Shown piece after piece: positions 10,832-21,275 of a stretch of 63,508 nt of DNA. Positions within the stretch are counted from its first letter, which is position 1. Every line of letters starts with the position of its first letter. The notes beneath the pieces were generated by a model. That model was not told the origin of the DNA. It saw only the letters and a list, made by a program, of their open reading frames with translations, and ran no database searches. The translations under genes were made by a program, and so were the position numbers. The DNA comes from Entrophospora sp. SA101 (taxonomy: Eukaryota > Glomeromycota > Glomeromycetes > Entrophosporales > Entrophosporaceae): the NCBI GenBank assembly GCA_958430865.1, contig CAUDNR010004185.1:1-63508 (forward strand), written 5' to 3'.

Positions 10832-13555
10832 ATGAGTTCTTCTACTGGAGACATTACAACCATAAAAGGAAAAAGTTTTCTTTCTGCTAGTGGCTCAACA
10901 GAGTTAGGCAACATTCAAATCAAATATGTTGGTGTTATGACTGCATGTACCTACGTGTTAGTTTGTTTTTTTCGTTTAGTGACAGGAATCTTACAGTCTC
11001 TAGGTTAAGATAAAGATATTTTCACAGAAATTATTTATATTTATTGAATGAATGAAATGAATGAATGAAATAAATAAACGAAATAAAAACGCGTTAATAT
11101 TTATCAAAAAAAAAAAAAATTTTTAGTCGATAATAGCAGCAGCAGTACAGATGATTCCATAATTAGTGATCGGTTTATACCAGATACTTTGTTTGCTTTC
11201 ATTTATGCATTTATTGGAATAGTTCCGATAATGACTATTCGAAAATTATATATACAAAATTCAGGTAAATTAATCCAATGATTTTTAATCTAAATATTAT
11301 TATTAAATAACATTATTAACATACATTAATTATAATTAGTCCATCGATCTACTGCTAAAAGTTTAAAGCAAGAAATATATTTTACCGTAACAGATAAATT
11401 TTTATGGAGTAATTTTTTTGGTTATTTGCTTTCTATGTGGAGCATAGAACATGGTTTTTATACTTACATTATGAAAGATTATGAAAAAATAAACTCATTA
11501 TACTTAATTCCTGGTACTGAACAGTAAGTCACTATTTATTATTAGTACTACTATTAAAATAATGTTATTATTATTATTATTAATTCATAGCTAATTATGT
11601 GATCAATCTATCAATTCATTGATCAATAATAGATTTATTTGTCCAAGTCATCGTAAAGATAGTTGTGATAATCTTAGACCTACAATTAATGAGTATAAAG
11701 CAATATCAATTACTTTTAATTTAGCATTAAGTGTATGGTATGTAATTGATCATATATTTAATAAGAAATACATGTTATCATTTCATATTGGTGAGGTAAA
11801 CTAAAAAAATAAAAATATCATTTGATAAATTGTATCAATTAATTATTATTAATTGTTATTAATATATATATATATATTTTAAATATAAAATCAGCCAAGA
11901 TATTTATTAGATTTACATAATGAAATTTGGAAATTATTTTCTCGCAAGTATGATGAATTATTTTGCAAGATTATTTATACTAGCATACAGTTTAGTGTGA
12001 TATTCTGGATATTGAAATTATTATTTTGGGAATCATTTTTCAGGTAATTTAATCAACTAATTAATTTGAATTCTTCTCATGAGTTTCAAAATTTTAATAT
12101 ACTTTTATTGATATATATAGTTATGTTGTACTTTATCCTTGGTTAAGAGCCCCATGGTTTGACATTATACTCTTTAATCGAACAGTCTATTGTTCAATTT
12201 TCATCATGTCTTTTTGGTCGTTAACTCATTTTTTATTTGATCATTTCTTTACAAGGGTTTGTTATTGGAATATCTTAAATTCAATGAATTAAAAAAAAAG
12301 ATATATATATGCTTTGATTTTATTCAATATCTAAAAAAAAATTTAATTTATATCATATAGATAATCCTTGTAACTGGAAAATTTGTAGATCCCAATGCAA
12401 TGCTTGTTGATGGATTACATGGTTACAAATTTCCTTATTTTCAAGTAATTTTATTTCTTAAAAATGAAAATATATAAATAAATATATATATGCATTGTAA
12501 ATTAAATTTTTATTATATTATATAATAGCAAATAGCTTTTATGGAATTATGGCATATTTCAAAATATGATCATGAAAGACGTAATTTAATATATTCAGAC
12601 TTTAATCGCAAACAACCATATGAATGCCCATTACACAATAATCCAATTTCTACTTGGACAGAAATTTCATATTCTTGCATGGATTTAATAATGAAATTGA
12701 CAAATGATGCAGAGAAAGAGCTAGAGGGTCAAAAACAAAAATTATTGCTTTTAAATAACAAATATGATGAAATTAGAAATTTAACAAAAAAATCAGAAAC
12801 AACAACAAATCAACAACAGCAACTATTACACAATCAACCAAGAGTTGTTCATGGAAATCTGGAAGTTAATCCAACGCTTGATACGTTAAAGAAAGATCCA
12901 ATATATACAGAATTGTATTATTTGGAAAGATATCACTTGATTTTTGGTGATAAACATAAAATTATCAGAAAATTATATGCTTTATTCATTGTTCCAATTT
13001 TCAAGGAATCGATTGAATATAGAACAGCTATTGTTTGTAAAGATTTTTATACCGTTATCTTTGCGATACAATGTAAGTTTTGTATTATAAAATTTATTTT
13101 ATTATTTATTTATTAATAAATATCTAATATTATTTATAAATAAATACGAATAGCGCTTACAACATTAACCACCAAATCAATAAAAGAAGATAAATACGGG
13201 GTTGTCCAGAACCATATTTCACCAATATTTGAATCGTTGTTGTTATGTTTGATATTACTTGAAAATTATGTTAAGGAACCACCACTTAATTATTGGGATA
13301 TTGGAGATCCTTATTCAACCACATCATCTAAAGTCTTGGCTGAACCCGTAGCAATAATTAATGGTTAGTCAACTCTTTTATTAAATAAAATAAACAATTA
13401 ATTAATTAATTGTTTTTGTTTGACAAATGAAAATAATAGTACTGAAGGATTCGTTGATCAGCTTATATATGACGTTTAGAGAATCTATGGATTATGTAAA
13501 ATTGACAGACATAACTAACGGTAGATTAAATAAATTGGTAAAAGAACTTTTTTAA
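10832..13555 (+). CDS. NDC1: Nucleoporin NDC1 (nuclear pore / SPB anchor), copy 1
   Basis: Integral nuclear-envelope protein of the Ndc1/Cut11 family, which anchors nuclear pore complexes and, in fungi, spindle pole bodies. Ten exons join in frame: 10832-11003, 11127-11264, 11340-11523, 11633-11795, 11895-12043, 12121-12256, 12361-12444, 12529-13072, 13154-13363, 13440-13555. All introns have GT-AG ends, and the 1,896-nt CDS gives 631 aa. Six hydrophobic segments (about residues 33-53, 80-97, 126-146, 190-206, 245-264, 292-310) precede a soluble C-terminal half, the Ndc1 topology. The strongest family signal is the exon 8/9 region reading SIKEDKYGVVQNHISPIFES. A Gln/Asn-rich linker is in exon 8. 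The start is the first ATG in frame; the N-terminus is the least certain part. An identical copy lies at 51483-54206. Confidence 0.85.
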
Positions 13556-13879
13556 ATAAATCACTCGAGTAAAATTATCGTGAAACGTCAAAAATAATCA
13601 TTTGAATACAAAAAAGTATAGCAGTAAATGATTCCTGAGAGATTTTCACAATAAATAAAAATATGTGCAATGACGATTAATTGCATAAAAGCATATGATA
13701 AAAAATGTTTAATTCTTCCTTAACATTACATCACACTAAGTTATCTCAGCACAATACTTAATATTCATCAAACTATTATCATCTATTGTCACGATGATTA
13801 CGATGACACAATTATTATATCTAACGTTCACGCGCCATTTCAACAATTTTAACCCAAATAATTAGTAACCAGTTTCGCC

Positions 13880-13888
13880 TATATAAAG
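13880..13888 (+). promoter_or_regulatory. TATA box of the SYLF gene
   Basis: tatataaag lies about 100 bp upstream of the ATG at 13987, followed by an AC-rich 5' leader. This spacing fits a TATA element with a leader of roughly 70 bases. The same site is duplicated at 54531-54539. Confidence 0.55.
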
Positions 13889-13986
13889 TGCGAGAATTCT
13901 AGTTATTCTCACAATAAATTATTATTCCTTGTAAAAAAAAAAATAAAAATCATACAAACAAATTCTCTCAAAAACAAAACATAAAA

Positions 13987-15239
13987 ATGACTACTTATTA
14001 CGAGAAAGTTAAAGAATCCGTAATATCAAACGAAACGTTTCAAAATAGTACCAGAGAAATCGGTAGAGTTGCAAATGATGTTACCTCGGAAATTCAAAAA
14101 GTAGCTGCAAAAAATAACATTAATTCGCCCTTACCTTCTGATTTCGTAAGTGAGGTCGATAAAGCTGCTAGTATCTTGAGTTCTTTTACCGGTAATTATA
14201 TAATTAATTATTCGATTATCCAATTAATTATGCGTGGTGGTAATTGTGAAATTATTAAAATTTCTTGTAGATAAATCTGGGGGTGGTTTAGAAATGACAA
14301 TTCCAAAAAAGGTCATTCAAGAAGCAAAAGGTTTGGCTATTTTCACTGTGTTCAAAGCTGGCCTTTTTTGGTCAGGACGCGCTGGATCTGGTATAGTTAT
14401 TGCAAGGTAAGAAATAAAATCATATTTTGCTCCCCATGACGACAAAAATTTTTTAATAACCAAAAACTTCTTATATAGAACTCAAGATAATACTTGGTCT
14501 CCACCATCTTGTATAAACATTGCGGGTGTTGGGTTTGGTGCACAATTTGGCGCCGATGTTACTAACTTTGTAATTATTCTTAACACTGACAAAGCGGTTA
14601 AAGCTTTTAGTTCTGGTGACAATGTCACTTTGGGTGGAGGTTTATCTGGTAAATTTATAATAAGTATTTACTATATAATATTATATTAAATAATAATGCT
14701 AATATATATATATATATAATTGTCGTTTTTTATATAGTATCTGCTGGCCCCATTGGTATGGGCACGGAAGTTTCGAGTAGTGTTTATGAACCATCTGCAT
14801 TATACTCGTATAGTAGCTCTAAAGGGTTTTTTGCCGGTAATTATTATTAAAATTTTGTGCGTTTGTGATTACTTTACCTTTTCTAAATAATATTGTATTT
14901 ATACACACACACACAGGTGTATCTGTTGAAGGTACAATAATTATGGAACGTAAAGACGCCAACAAAAAATTCTATGGTAGAGATATTTCTGCAGCCGAGA
15001 TTTTAAGTGGAAAAGGCGATTTGACATCTTTATCAACTAAAAATGATTTGTACGATGTTCTTAAACGTGCTGAAGGAAGAGATGGCCAACATCATGAAGG
15101 AAAACGTGGTAAACGTGAAACAAAAGATGGCCAACACGCCGAAGCAAAGCGTGAAGCAAAAGAGAGCAAACAGACAAAACGTGAAGCAAAAGAGAACAAA
15201 CATGAGACAAAAGAGGGTCACCATGACAATCATCAATAA
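13987..15239 (+). CDS. SYLF (Ysc84/SH3YL1-type) domain protein, copy 1
   Basis: Five exons join in frame (13987-14191, 14271-14406, 14479-14648, 14738-14836, 14917-15239; introns 72-89 bp, GT-AG) to give 310 aa. Residues ~25-215 form a SYLF domain: IPKKVIQEAKGLAIFTVFKA, then SGRAGSGIVIA, then INIAGVGFGAQFGADVTNFV, then GPIGMGTEVSSSVYEPSALY, and finally the SVEGTIIMERKDANKKFYG block. SYLF domains bind membrane phosphoinositides and, in yeast Ysc84, actin at endocytic patches. The usual C-terminal SH3 domain is missing. Instead residues ~245-310 are a highly charged tail with repeated KREAKE/KRETK units and scattered His. The role is probably cortical membrane/actin binding, inferred from the family only. 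An identical copy is at 54638-55890. Confidence 0.88.
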
Positions 15240-15404
15240 TTAGTAGCGAGATAATGCTTAATGAACATTATTAAAACCAACTATTAAACTATTTCTTAAA
15301 TAATATAAATTAGATTTTTGGGCTTTATATTATATATATTTTCTCTTTATAATATTATTAATAAACATTTTAAAATACAAAGTATTATAATAAAAATTTT
15401 TTTT

Positions 15405-15874
15405 TTAAAAAGTAAAATATTTTAGATTTTTCTTGAGGTTTTCCATTTCAGTTTCTTTATAACAATAATAATAATATATATTAATATGTATTATAATAAA
15501 ATTTTTTTCCCTATAAATTAATAAACAACAAACAAACCTTCTTCATTTAATTTTTTATTCTTCAAAGCTTCTCTTTCTGAAATTAATAATTTTGATCGCA
15601 TTTGTGCATTTTTCTTTAATCTATCTTTATATTTTTTTACTCCTTTGTTAATAGGAGGTAATTTGTTTTTATTACTCTTATTATTATTTTGTTTTATCTT
15701 ATTATTATCATGATTCTGTTTGGTTGTTTCGGTGGATTCTTTTAATAAATTATTATTATTATTGAATACTTTGTTCGATTCCTCCTCCCCTTCCAGCTTT
15801 CGTTGAAAATATGGTGAATCGTATTTTCTTAAAATTTCTAATATAAAAGCTTTTTTATCTTGTATTTCATTCAT
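15405..15874 (-). CDS. Small charged protein of unknown function, copy 1
   Basis: Minus-strand gene starting at the ATG at 15874. The uninterrupted ORF runs to 15518 (118 aa), but its last codons read into a likely intron. Splicing GT at 15537 to AG at 15455 (83 bp) keeps the frame and adds a charged C-terminus containing ETEMENLKKNLKYF, with the stop at 15405-15407 and a total of 128 aa. The N-terminus (KKAFILEILRKYDSPYFQRK) looks helical. The middle is Asn/Lys-rich low complexity, and the C-terminal block LPPINKGVKKYKDRLKKNAQ is strongly basic. That suggests a nuclear or nucleolar protein, but I recognise no family. It is convergent with the SYLF gene, with 3' ends about 165 bp apart. An identical copy is at 56056-56525, and a truncated 5' piece is at 57807-57970. 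Confidence 0.6.
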
Positions 15875-16050
15875 TTTTCAAAATTTGATAAATAATTTTT
15901 TGTCTAATTTATACGCCGATCATCGATCAAGTTCTATTTATCACGTTTATCACTTCGTGACGATCTCGAAATTATGTCGTGTGACTATATAATTTTAAAG
16001 TAGATTTGTACATGCAAAATCACATTTTCAATTGACAAAAAAATTATTTA

Positions 16051-16819
16051 CATAGGCGATCCCGTTAATCCGAAAACCCCGTTAAAATGAATAATTTTAA
16101 AACACCAAATATATGTAAATTACCCCGTTAATATTAATGTCACTAATAAACCGTAAACTGAAGAAAATTTTAAATTTTTTTGAAGCCATTTTATATGTAA
16201 GATTGCCCTGTTAATCCAAATTTTTATAAACCGAATATAAAACGAAGCGAAATAAAAATTGGACCAATAATAATAATATACAAATACATATGTATGTTGT
16301 ATGTGAAATTGAAATTTATAATTAAAATTTTGGGTGGAGTGTTTGGATATGAAATTCTGATTGGCTAATTTGAATACGTGAATTGCAAATTCACATAAAT
16401 TTCATTTTCACACACAAGAGGAAAAAAAATCTACTGAAAAAGAAATTGGGGTATCAAAAAGAAAACATATGCCTATAAAAATCTCACAAAAAATATAAAT
16501 ATCCATCAAAAAAAATAAAGACCCAAACATAAAAAATAACCAGCTTGCATCTAAATATAATGTCAGTGAATTTACCGTTTCTGAAATTCTAAAAAAGAGT
16601 GATTATTTTTTATCATTGAATCCAAATCAATTCACTGCCAGAAAATGGATAAAGGAAATTCTAAATCCTAATTTTTAAATTTATTACCCTGTTTATCCAA
16701 ATTAATTTATGACTCTAATAACAACTTCAGATTATAAAAAAACCCCAGTAATCTGAAACCCTGTTAATCTGAAGGAAAGTTCCTGCACAATTGCCTTCAG
16801 TTTAACGGGGTTGCCTATG
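16051..16819 (+). mobile_element. Pogo-like non-autonomous element, copy 1
   Basis: The 769-bp element is flanked by TA at 16049-16050 and 16820-16821. Ends starting cataggc are followed by cccgttaa/ccgaa motifs and form imperfect inverted repeats of about 25 bp; degenerate ccccgttaat strings recur inside. On the plus strand around 16540-16670 a reading frame contains NQLASKYNVSEFTVSEILKK and, further on, ARKWIKEIL. This resembles the Psq/CENP-B-type helix-turn-helix of pogo/Tigger transposases, with no catalytic domain left. It is therefore a short deletion derivative. Copies occur at 56702-57470 and 58147-58899. Confidence 0.75.
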
Positions 16820-17092
16820 TAATATTCAAAGAAACTTTATAATTATATGTAAAAAAAAAAAAAAAGTAGTTTCTACCTTGCCATCTATATAACTTCAATT
16901 TACGTATACTTTTACCAGAGGCAGGGAAAATCAAATAGTAACTTTTACTCCACTAAAGGAAATTTACTTACATAATAATATTATTTTTTATTCTCACTGA
17001 CCAATTTACACATTAAGAATACTTGTGTTTAATGTCAAGATACAATAAGATATAAAGTTTGAAATAAGGTCCAAAAAACCAAATCAGCTGAT

Positions 17093-17500
17093 ATGAGTAC
17101 TATCAACGCACTGGTCCTTGTAATAAACTGTTGTCGAAGCAACATTTATCATATTCGCTGTAAAACATTAAGTGAAGCAATGAAATCATTTAGCTCAACA
17201 GCCAAAGCTCTTCGAATAGATTTCATTAAAGAAAAACTGGGTTCAAAAAAATCATCAGGAATTACTTGTATGATCCCTGTTACTGTTGAAGAGCAAGAAA
17301 ATCAATTATCAGAAAATTTAATGACAAACAAAGAATTAATACTAGTAATTGATTCATTGATTGGATCCTTGGATGAAGCTAATAAGCCACAATTTAAAGG
17401 ACTAGGAGCAAAAAAGAAAAAAGATTTACTATTAATTCTGCAACAAGTCAAAGATCTCAACAATGGTGCTAATGGTGGTGAAATAGAGGAGACAATTTAA
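17093..17500 (+). CDS. Hypothetical protein, 135 aa
   Basis: Single ORF starting at the ATG at 17093 and ending in TAA at 17498-17500. The N-terminal ~20 residues are hydrophobic with Cys (NALVLVINCCRSNIYHI). The rest is hydrophilic and probably helical, with a Lys-rich patch (GLGAKKKKDLLLILQQVKDL) near residues 103-122 and an acidic end. I do not recognise a family. The first 63 nt are inside the duplicated segment, so copy 2 retains only a 21-codon stub at 57744-57806. Upstream exons cannot be excluded. Confidence 0.45.
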   Translation: MSTINALVLVINCCRSNIYHIRCKTLSEAMKSFSSTAKALRIDFIKEKLGSKKSSGITCMIPVTVEEQENQLSENLMTNKELILVIDSLIGSLDEANKPQFKGLGAKKKKDLLLILQQVKDLNNGANGGEIEETI

Positions 17501-17828
17501 GAGGAAATATATCATCTGCAAAACCAAAATGAATTTAAGATAAGTGAAAAAAAAATTTTATTATTATTGTTATTGCTTTATTCCATTAATTATTATTTTA
17601 TTATATAGTTTGACTCCTGTTAAAATAAATGGATCAACACTAATGAACATTTTTAATACTATATAATCCACTAGTGTCATTGCAATAAGATGATATGATT
17701 ATTATTATGATGGAAAGGTTATGCATAAAATATTTTTATTTATTAATTTGTCATTTTATTTATTTATAGAATTTAACAAAACTTGGAATTAAAATTTCAA
17801 TATTCTTATCTTTAATTTATAGTGTATG
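17501..17828. other. Intergenic, no gene recognised
   Basis: AT-rich 3' flank of the 135-aa ORF; nothing further is seen. Confidence 0.5.
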
Positions 17829-18274
17829 GTTGGCTCGGTCTAAAGACCTCCTATTTCTGCGCCACGTGGCCAAATTTCAAAAATAGCAATTTTGTAATTT
17901 GTTCAAAAATGCAATAAAAATTTTCGAAAATAGGACTTCACGTGATTTTGGGTTTAAAAATTTATTTCGTACTGCCAAATTTAGATATGATGGTCATGTA
18001 TTAGTCTAAATTTAGAAATGATTTTTGTAGTTTGGTCTAAATTTAGTAATGATCCTAGCGGCCAAATTTCTCGTGAACATAGTAAAGTACATGTTCTAAA
18101 AAAGAATAGAACTCTACAACAAATGATTTTTTTGAGAATATCTCATTATTACATTAAAACTAAAGACCTATTCTATCAACTAATAACGTTATTTTTTTAA
18201 AAGATAGGACAGAAAGTGACTTCTATACTTTTAAAATTTATGCAAAACTTAGGAGGTCTTTAGACCGAGCCAAC
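17829..18274. mobile_element. MITE with ggctcggtctaaagacctcc ends, copy A
   Basis: The ends ttggctcggtctaaagacct and its inverse aggtctttagaccgagccaa form an almost perfect inverted repeat of 23-24 bp around about 400 bp of non-coding DNA. A second copy with the same ends and related interior is at 41992-42399. The flanks contain TA at the right end, compatible with a TA target site. The ORF 18018-18200 within it has no recognisable features. Confidence 0.8.
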
Positions 18275-19164
18275 TATATAAATGTTTAATTATTTATATT
18301 TAATCAATAATATTTATTTACATAAAAAATTTTTTAATGAAACCAAAAAAATTTACCAATAACCAAATGATTTTTTCTTTAGTTCAAAAAATATAAAAAG
18401 CAACATACCAAGTATCCAAAATTAAACTGCTCAAAAAAATTGATATAAAATTTTATCATCCAAATAAATAAAAAAAAAATAAAAAAAATATATTGTATGT
18501 TATTATTAATTTGCTACCATTTATCTACATAATCTAATGCATCTTGTAAATTGGATGCAATTTTAGTTCAACTTTTTTTTACTTAAAGACATGTAAATTC
18601 AAATTAATTAAAATATAAATTTATTTAAAACACATGTATGTCATACGCACACTCCTAGACAAAAGTTTCGGGTAACTTATTTACATGAATTACTCATAAT
18701 AATTATATAAAAATTTATATCAATTTGTAATTTAAAATTTAACCATAATTATTGAACACCTAGATGTACCAGAAGTATGTTTTTAAATTTTTTTATTTAA
18801 TTACTGTGTATGTGTCAGAGTGTTAATAAAATACAATAATTCTTTTGTGAAATAATTGACAAAGCATAATTTGATTATTATTTATCTATTTGTTATTTAT
18901 TTATCAACATATGTAACGAAGCAAATACCAACACTAATACTAACAGCTAATTCTTCAATTTTCAGACATGTCGATCATAAATATTGGGCCAATCAAAACA
19001 AACTTCCATTATGCTAATCATGTATAGTATAGTGAATAGCATAATGGACACTGTAAAACAAGCCATTTTATTGGCCAAATTTTGTCAATCTTATTTCAAA
19101 TCATCACACAAAACTAATTTTTTGATTGGTTTTTGAAAATTTTTAATCACATTTCTAAAATGTT
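18275..19164. other. Intergenic; isolated Tc1-like end at ~18650
   Basis: The string cactcctagacaaaagtttc near 18649-18668 resembles the outer end of the Tc1-type elements here. No matching right end is found before the assembly gap. No gene is recognised. Confidence 0.45.
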
Positions 19165-19174
19165 NNNNNNNNNN
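19165..19174. other. Assembly gap (10 N)
   Basis: Ten N characters interrupt the sequence. Tandem repeats begin directly to the right, so the gap probably reflects an unresolved repeat array; its true length is unknown. Confidence 0.99.
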
Positions 19175-19239
19175 CGTGTCAATTGTAAGTTTAATAATAA
19201 AAAAGTGTAAAACTTACATCGGCACTGTAAGATTTACAC

Positions 19240-19620
19240 AATATTACGTCGTAATTGATAAACATTCGTTTTGCAAACTTCATAGATATATAATTATTTG
19301 AATAAATTGATAATAATAAAACATTGATAAATATATTTTTAACTACTTTAATACTTATTTCGATCAAACACTCCTATATAATTGTTGAATAATTGATAAA
19401 CATTCGTTTTGCAAACTTCATAGATCTTGACTAACATTTACTTCGATCAAACCCGCCTATATAATTATTTGAATAATTGATAATAATAAAACGTTGATAA
19501 ATATATTAACTACTTTAATACTTACTTCGATCAAACCCGCCTATATAATTATTGAATAATTGATAATAATAAAACGTTAAATATATTTTGCAAGTTTTAT
19601 CAATTATTCAATAGTTTGTG
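19240..19620. repeat. Degenerate tandem repeat beside the gap
   Basis: Blocks containing gaataattgataa, then taataaaacgttgataaata, actactttaatacttacttc and tcgatcaaacccgcctat recur three to four times with different internal deletions. The period varies, so this is a degraded array and not a clean satellite. It adjoins the N gap. Confidence 0.75.
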
Positions 19621-19799
19621 TAGGAGTAATTCATATTTGCAGAATTTTCAATCATATTTGCAGATCTCATTGTACAAAAGTACTTGAATTTTTTTTTTTT
19701 TTTTTAAAAAAACATTAATAACAATTTTTCTTTTAAAAACATTTATTAATAACAATTTTTTTCTTTTATATGTTTATTATGTAGTATGGTTAGAATTCG

Positions 19800-20165
19800 A
19801 TTAGAGCTTCCTAAGAATCAGCAAAAAGCGGAAACAGCTATTTTAACTTTCCTCGAAATAGACATTTATTATTATTATAAATAACATTAACATTTTTTTT
19901 ACTCGAAGTTCCTTTTATATACTTAATATGTATTATGGCTTAGATATTCAATAAGAGCTTTCTAGGAATCAGCAAAAGCGGAAACAGCTATTTAACTTTC
20001 TTCAAAATAGACACTTATTATTATTATACATAACATTGATAGCATTTTTTTACTCGAAATTTCTTCATATGTACTGTAGTATCGTTTAGATAAATCTGAT
20101 TAACTTTCTAGGAATCACCAAAAGCGGAAAACAGCTATTTTAACTTTCCTCGAAGTAGACAAAGA
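19800..20165. repeat. Three tandem ~145-bp repeats
   Basis: The core aatcagcaaaagcggaaaca, followed by gctattttaactttcctcga, occurs near 19815, 19957 and 20114. Each copy has a downstream run of tta triplets and a ttttttactcgaa motif. The spacing is about 140-155 bp. No coding capacity is seen. Confidence 0.8.
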
Positions 20166-20808
20166 ATGTATGGTAGTAGTATAAATTATTATTGTACATG
20201 ATGTTATTTATTTAACATACTTTCTTCTTATTTATTATCCTAATTGTATAATGTGTTTCTAATAGAAAGATTTATCTTCAATTGAAAAAATCCACTTGTA
20301 TATTGATGGCTTATTACATTACACGCTGTATTAAGGATGATAACTTGGAGTTGGTGAATAAATATGTGGCGAAGATTGTATTTATATATTTAATTATTTA
20401 TACATTTACTGCGTACTGCTGATCTTATATTCTTAACCGTTTTACATAACATTGTTTTTTTTATATGCTATCTTATATTTTTAGATGATACATCAAGTTT
20501 CAACTAAGGAATTAGCAGATAAATACGAGGCGAAGATTACAATCTTATTAATTGTTTTACATGTTCATACTATACATGAAGTCAAAATGGTTAAATTATG
20601 TCATGTCACATGAGAACCAATGATCTAACTTAATGAAACATGGCTTATTAGAATAGTATTGTAAAGGTAATAATATAGTGTTTTAATGTTCATAATGATA
20701 TACAGCAAACAAAAATATCTCATTAACTAGTGATTTAAATTTTATGAATTAGACACCTATTACTATTGAGAGAATTCGAATGGTAGTTGATTTTATTCAA
20801 AACAGCCA
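20166..20808. other. Intergenic, weak internal repeat
   Basis: Two related stretches (around 20345-20380 and 20505-20545, each ending aaatacgaggcgaagatta or similar) suggest further degraded repeats. No gene is recognised. Confidence 0.4.
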
Positions 20809-20809
20809 G

Positions 20810-21275
20810 ATATTGGTAATTTCAGTTAATTTGATACGTTTTTTCTCATGATATGTATTACTTTATTAATAGCAATAAAAAATTATAATTCATACGGAAT
20901 TTCCGTATCTATAGCTCAAATACATGTAATTTCAGTTGATTTGATACGTTTTTTCTCATGATATGGAAAATTGCGAATTTCCGTATATTTTACAATTTTT
21001 TCCAGAATAATTCCGTATCTTTTATAATAATCATTTTCCATAGCAATAAAAATTGTAATTCATACGGAATTTCCGTATATAAATTTCTATAGATCAAATA
21101 TACGTAATTTCAGTTAATTTGATACGTTTTTTAAATAAAACCTCATGTACGGAAAATTGCGAATTTCCATATATTTTACAATTTTTTCCGAAATAATTCC
21201 GTATCTTTTACAATAATCATTTCATAGCAATAAAAATTATAATTCATACGGAATTTCCGTATGCAAATTTTTTAT
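20810..21275. repeat. Tandem repeat with palindromic acggaatttccgt core
   Basis: Three to four units recur, each containing aatttcagttaatttgatac, gttttttctcatgata, tagcaataaaaattgtaatt and catacggaatttccgtat. The last motif is itself a palindrome (atacggaa/ttccgtat). Unit length is about 120-170 bp and varies through small deletions. It lies directly downstream of the pseudogene that ends at 21272. Confidence 0.8.

Larger units (their letters stand above)
7912..17155. repeat. 9.24-kb segmental duplication, copy 1
   Basis: This interval recurs at 48563-57806 with a constant offset of 40,651 from end to end, meaning no net insertion or deletion. Every line I compared is identical, including the 14-A run before NDC1 exon 2 and the AT dinucleotide runs in introns. 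It starts 51 bp beyond the stop of the Tc1 transposase and ends inside the unknown ORF that begins at 17093. It carries NDC1, the SYLF gene, a small minus-strand gene and a pogo-like element. Confidence 0.95.

Noticed and set aside
11619..13116. ORFs 11619-11804 and 12541-13116 as separate genes
   Set aside because: They are exons 4 and 8 of NDC1; all ten exons join in phase with GT-AG introns.
15033..15243. Overlapping ORFs on both strands of SYLF exon 5 (15033-15236 minus, 15043-15243 plus) and their copies near 55684-55894
   Set aside because: They are frame shadows of the repetitive KREAKE tail; the SYLF exon frame explains the sequence.
19240..20165. CRISPR-like array
   Set aside because: Unit lengths vary, repeats are long and degenerate, there are no unique spacers of constant size, and the genome is eukaryotic.
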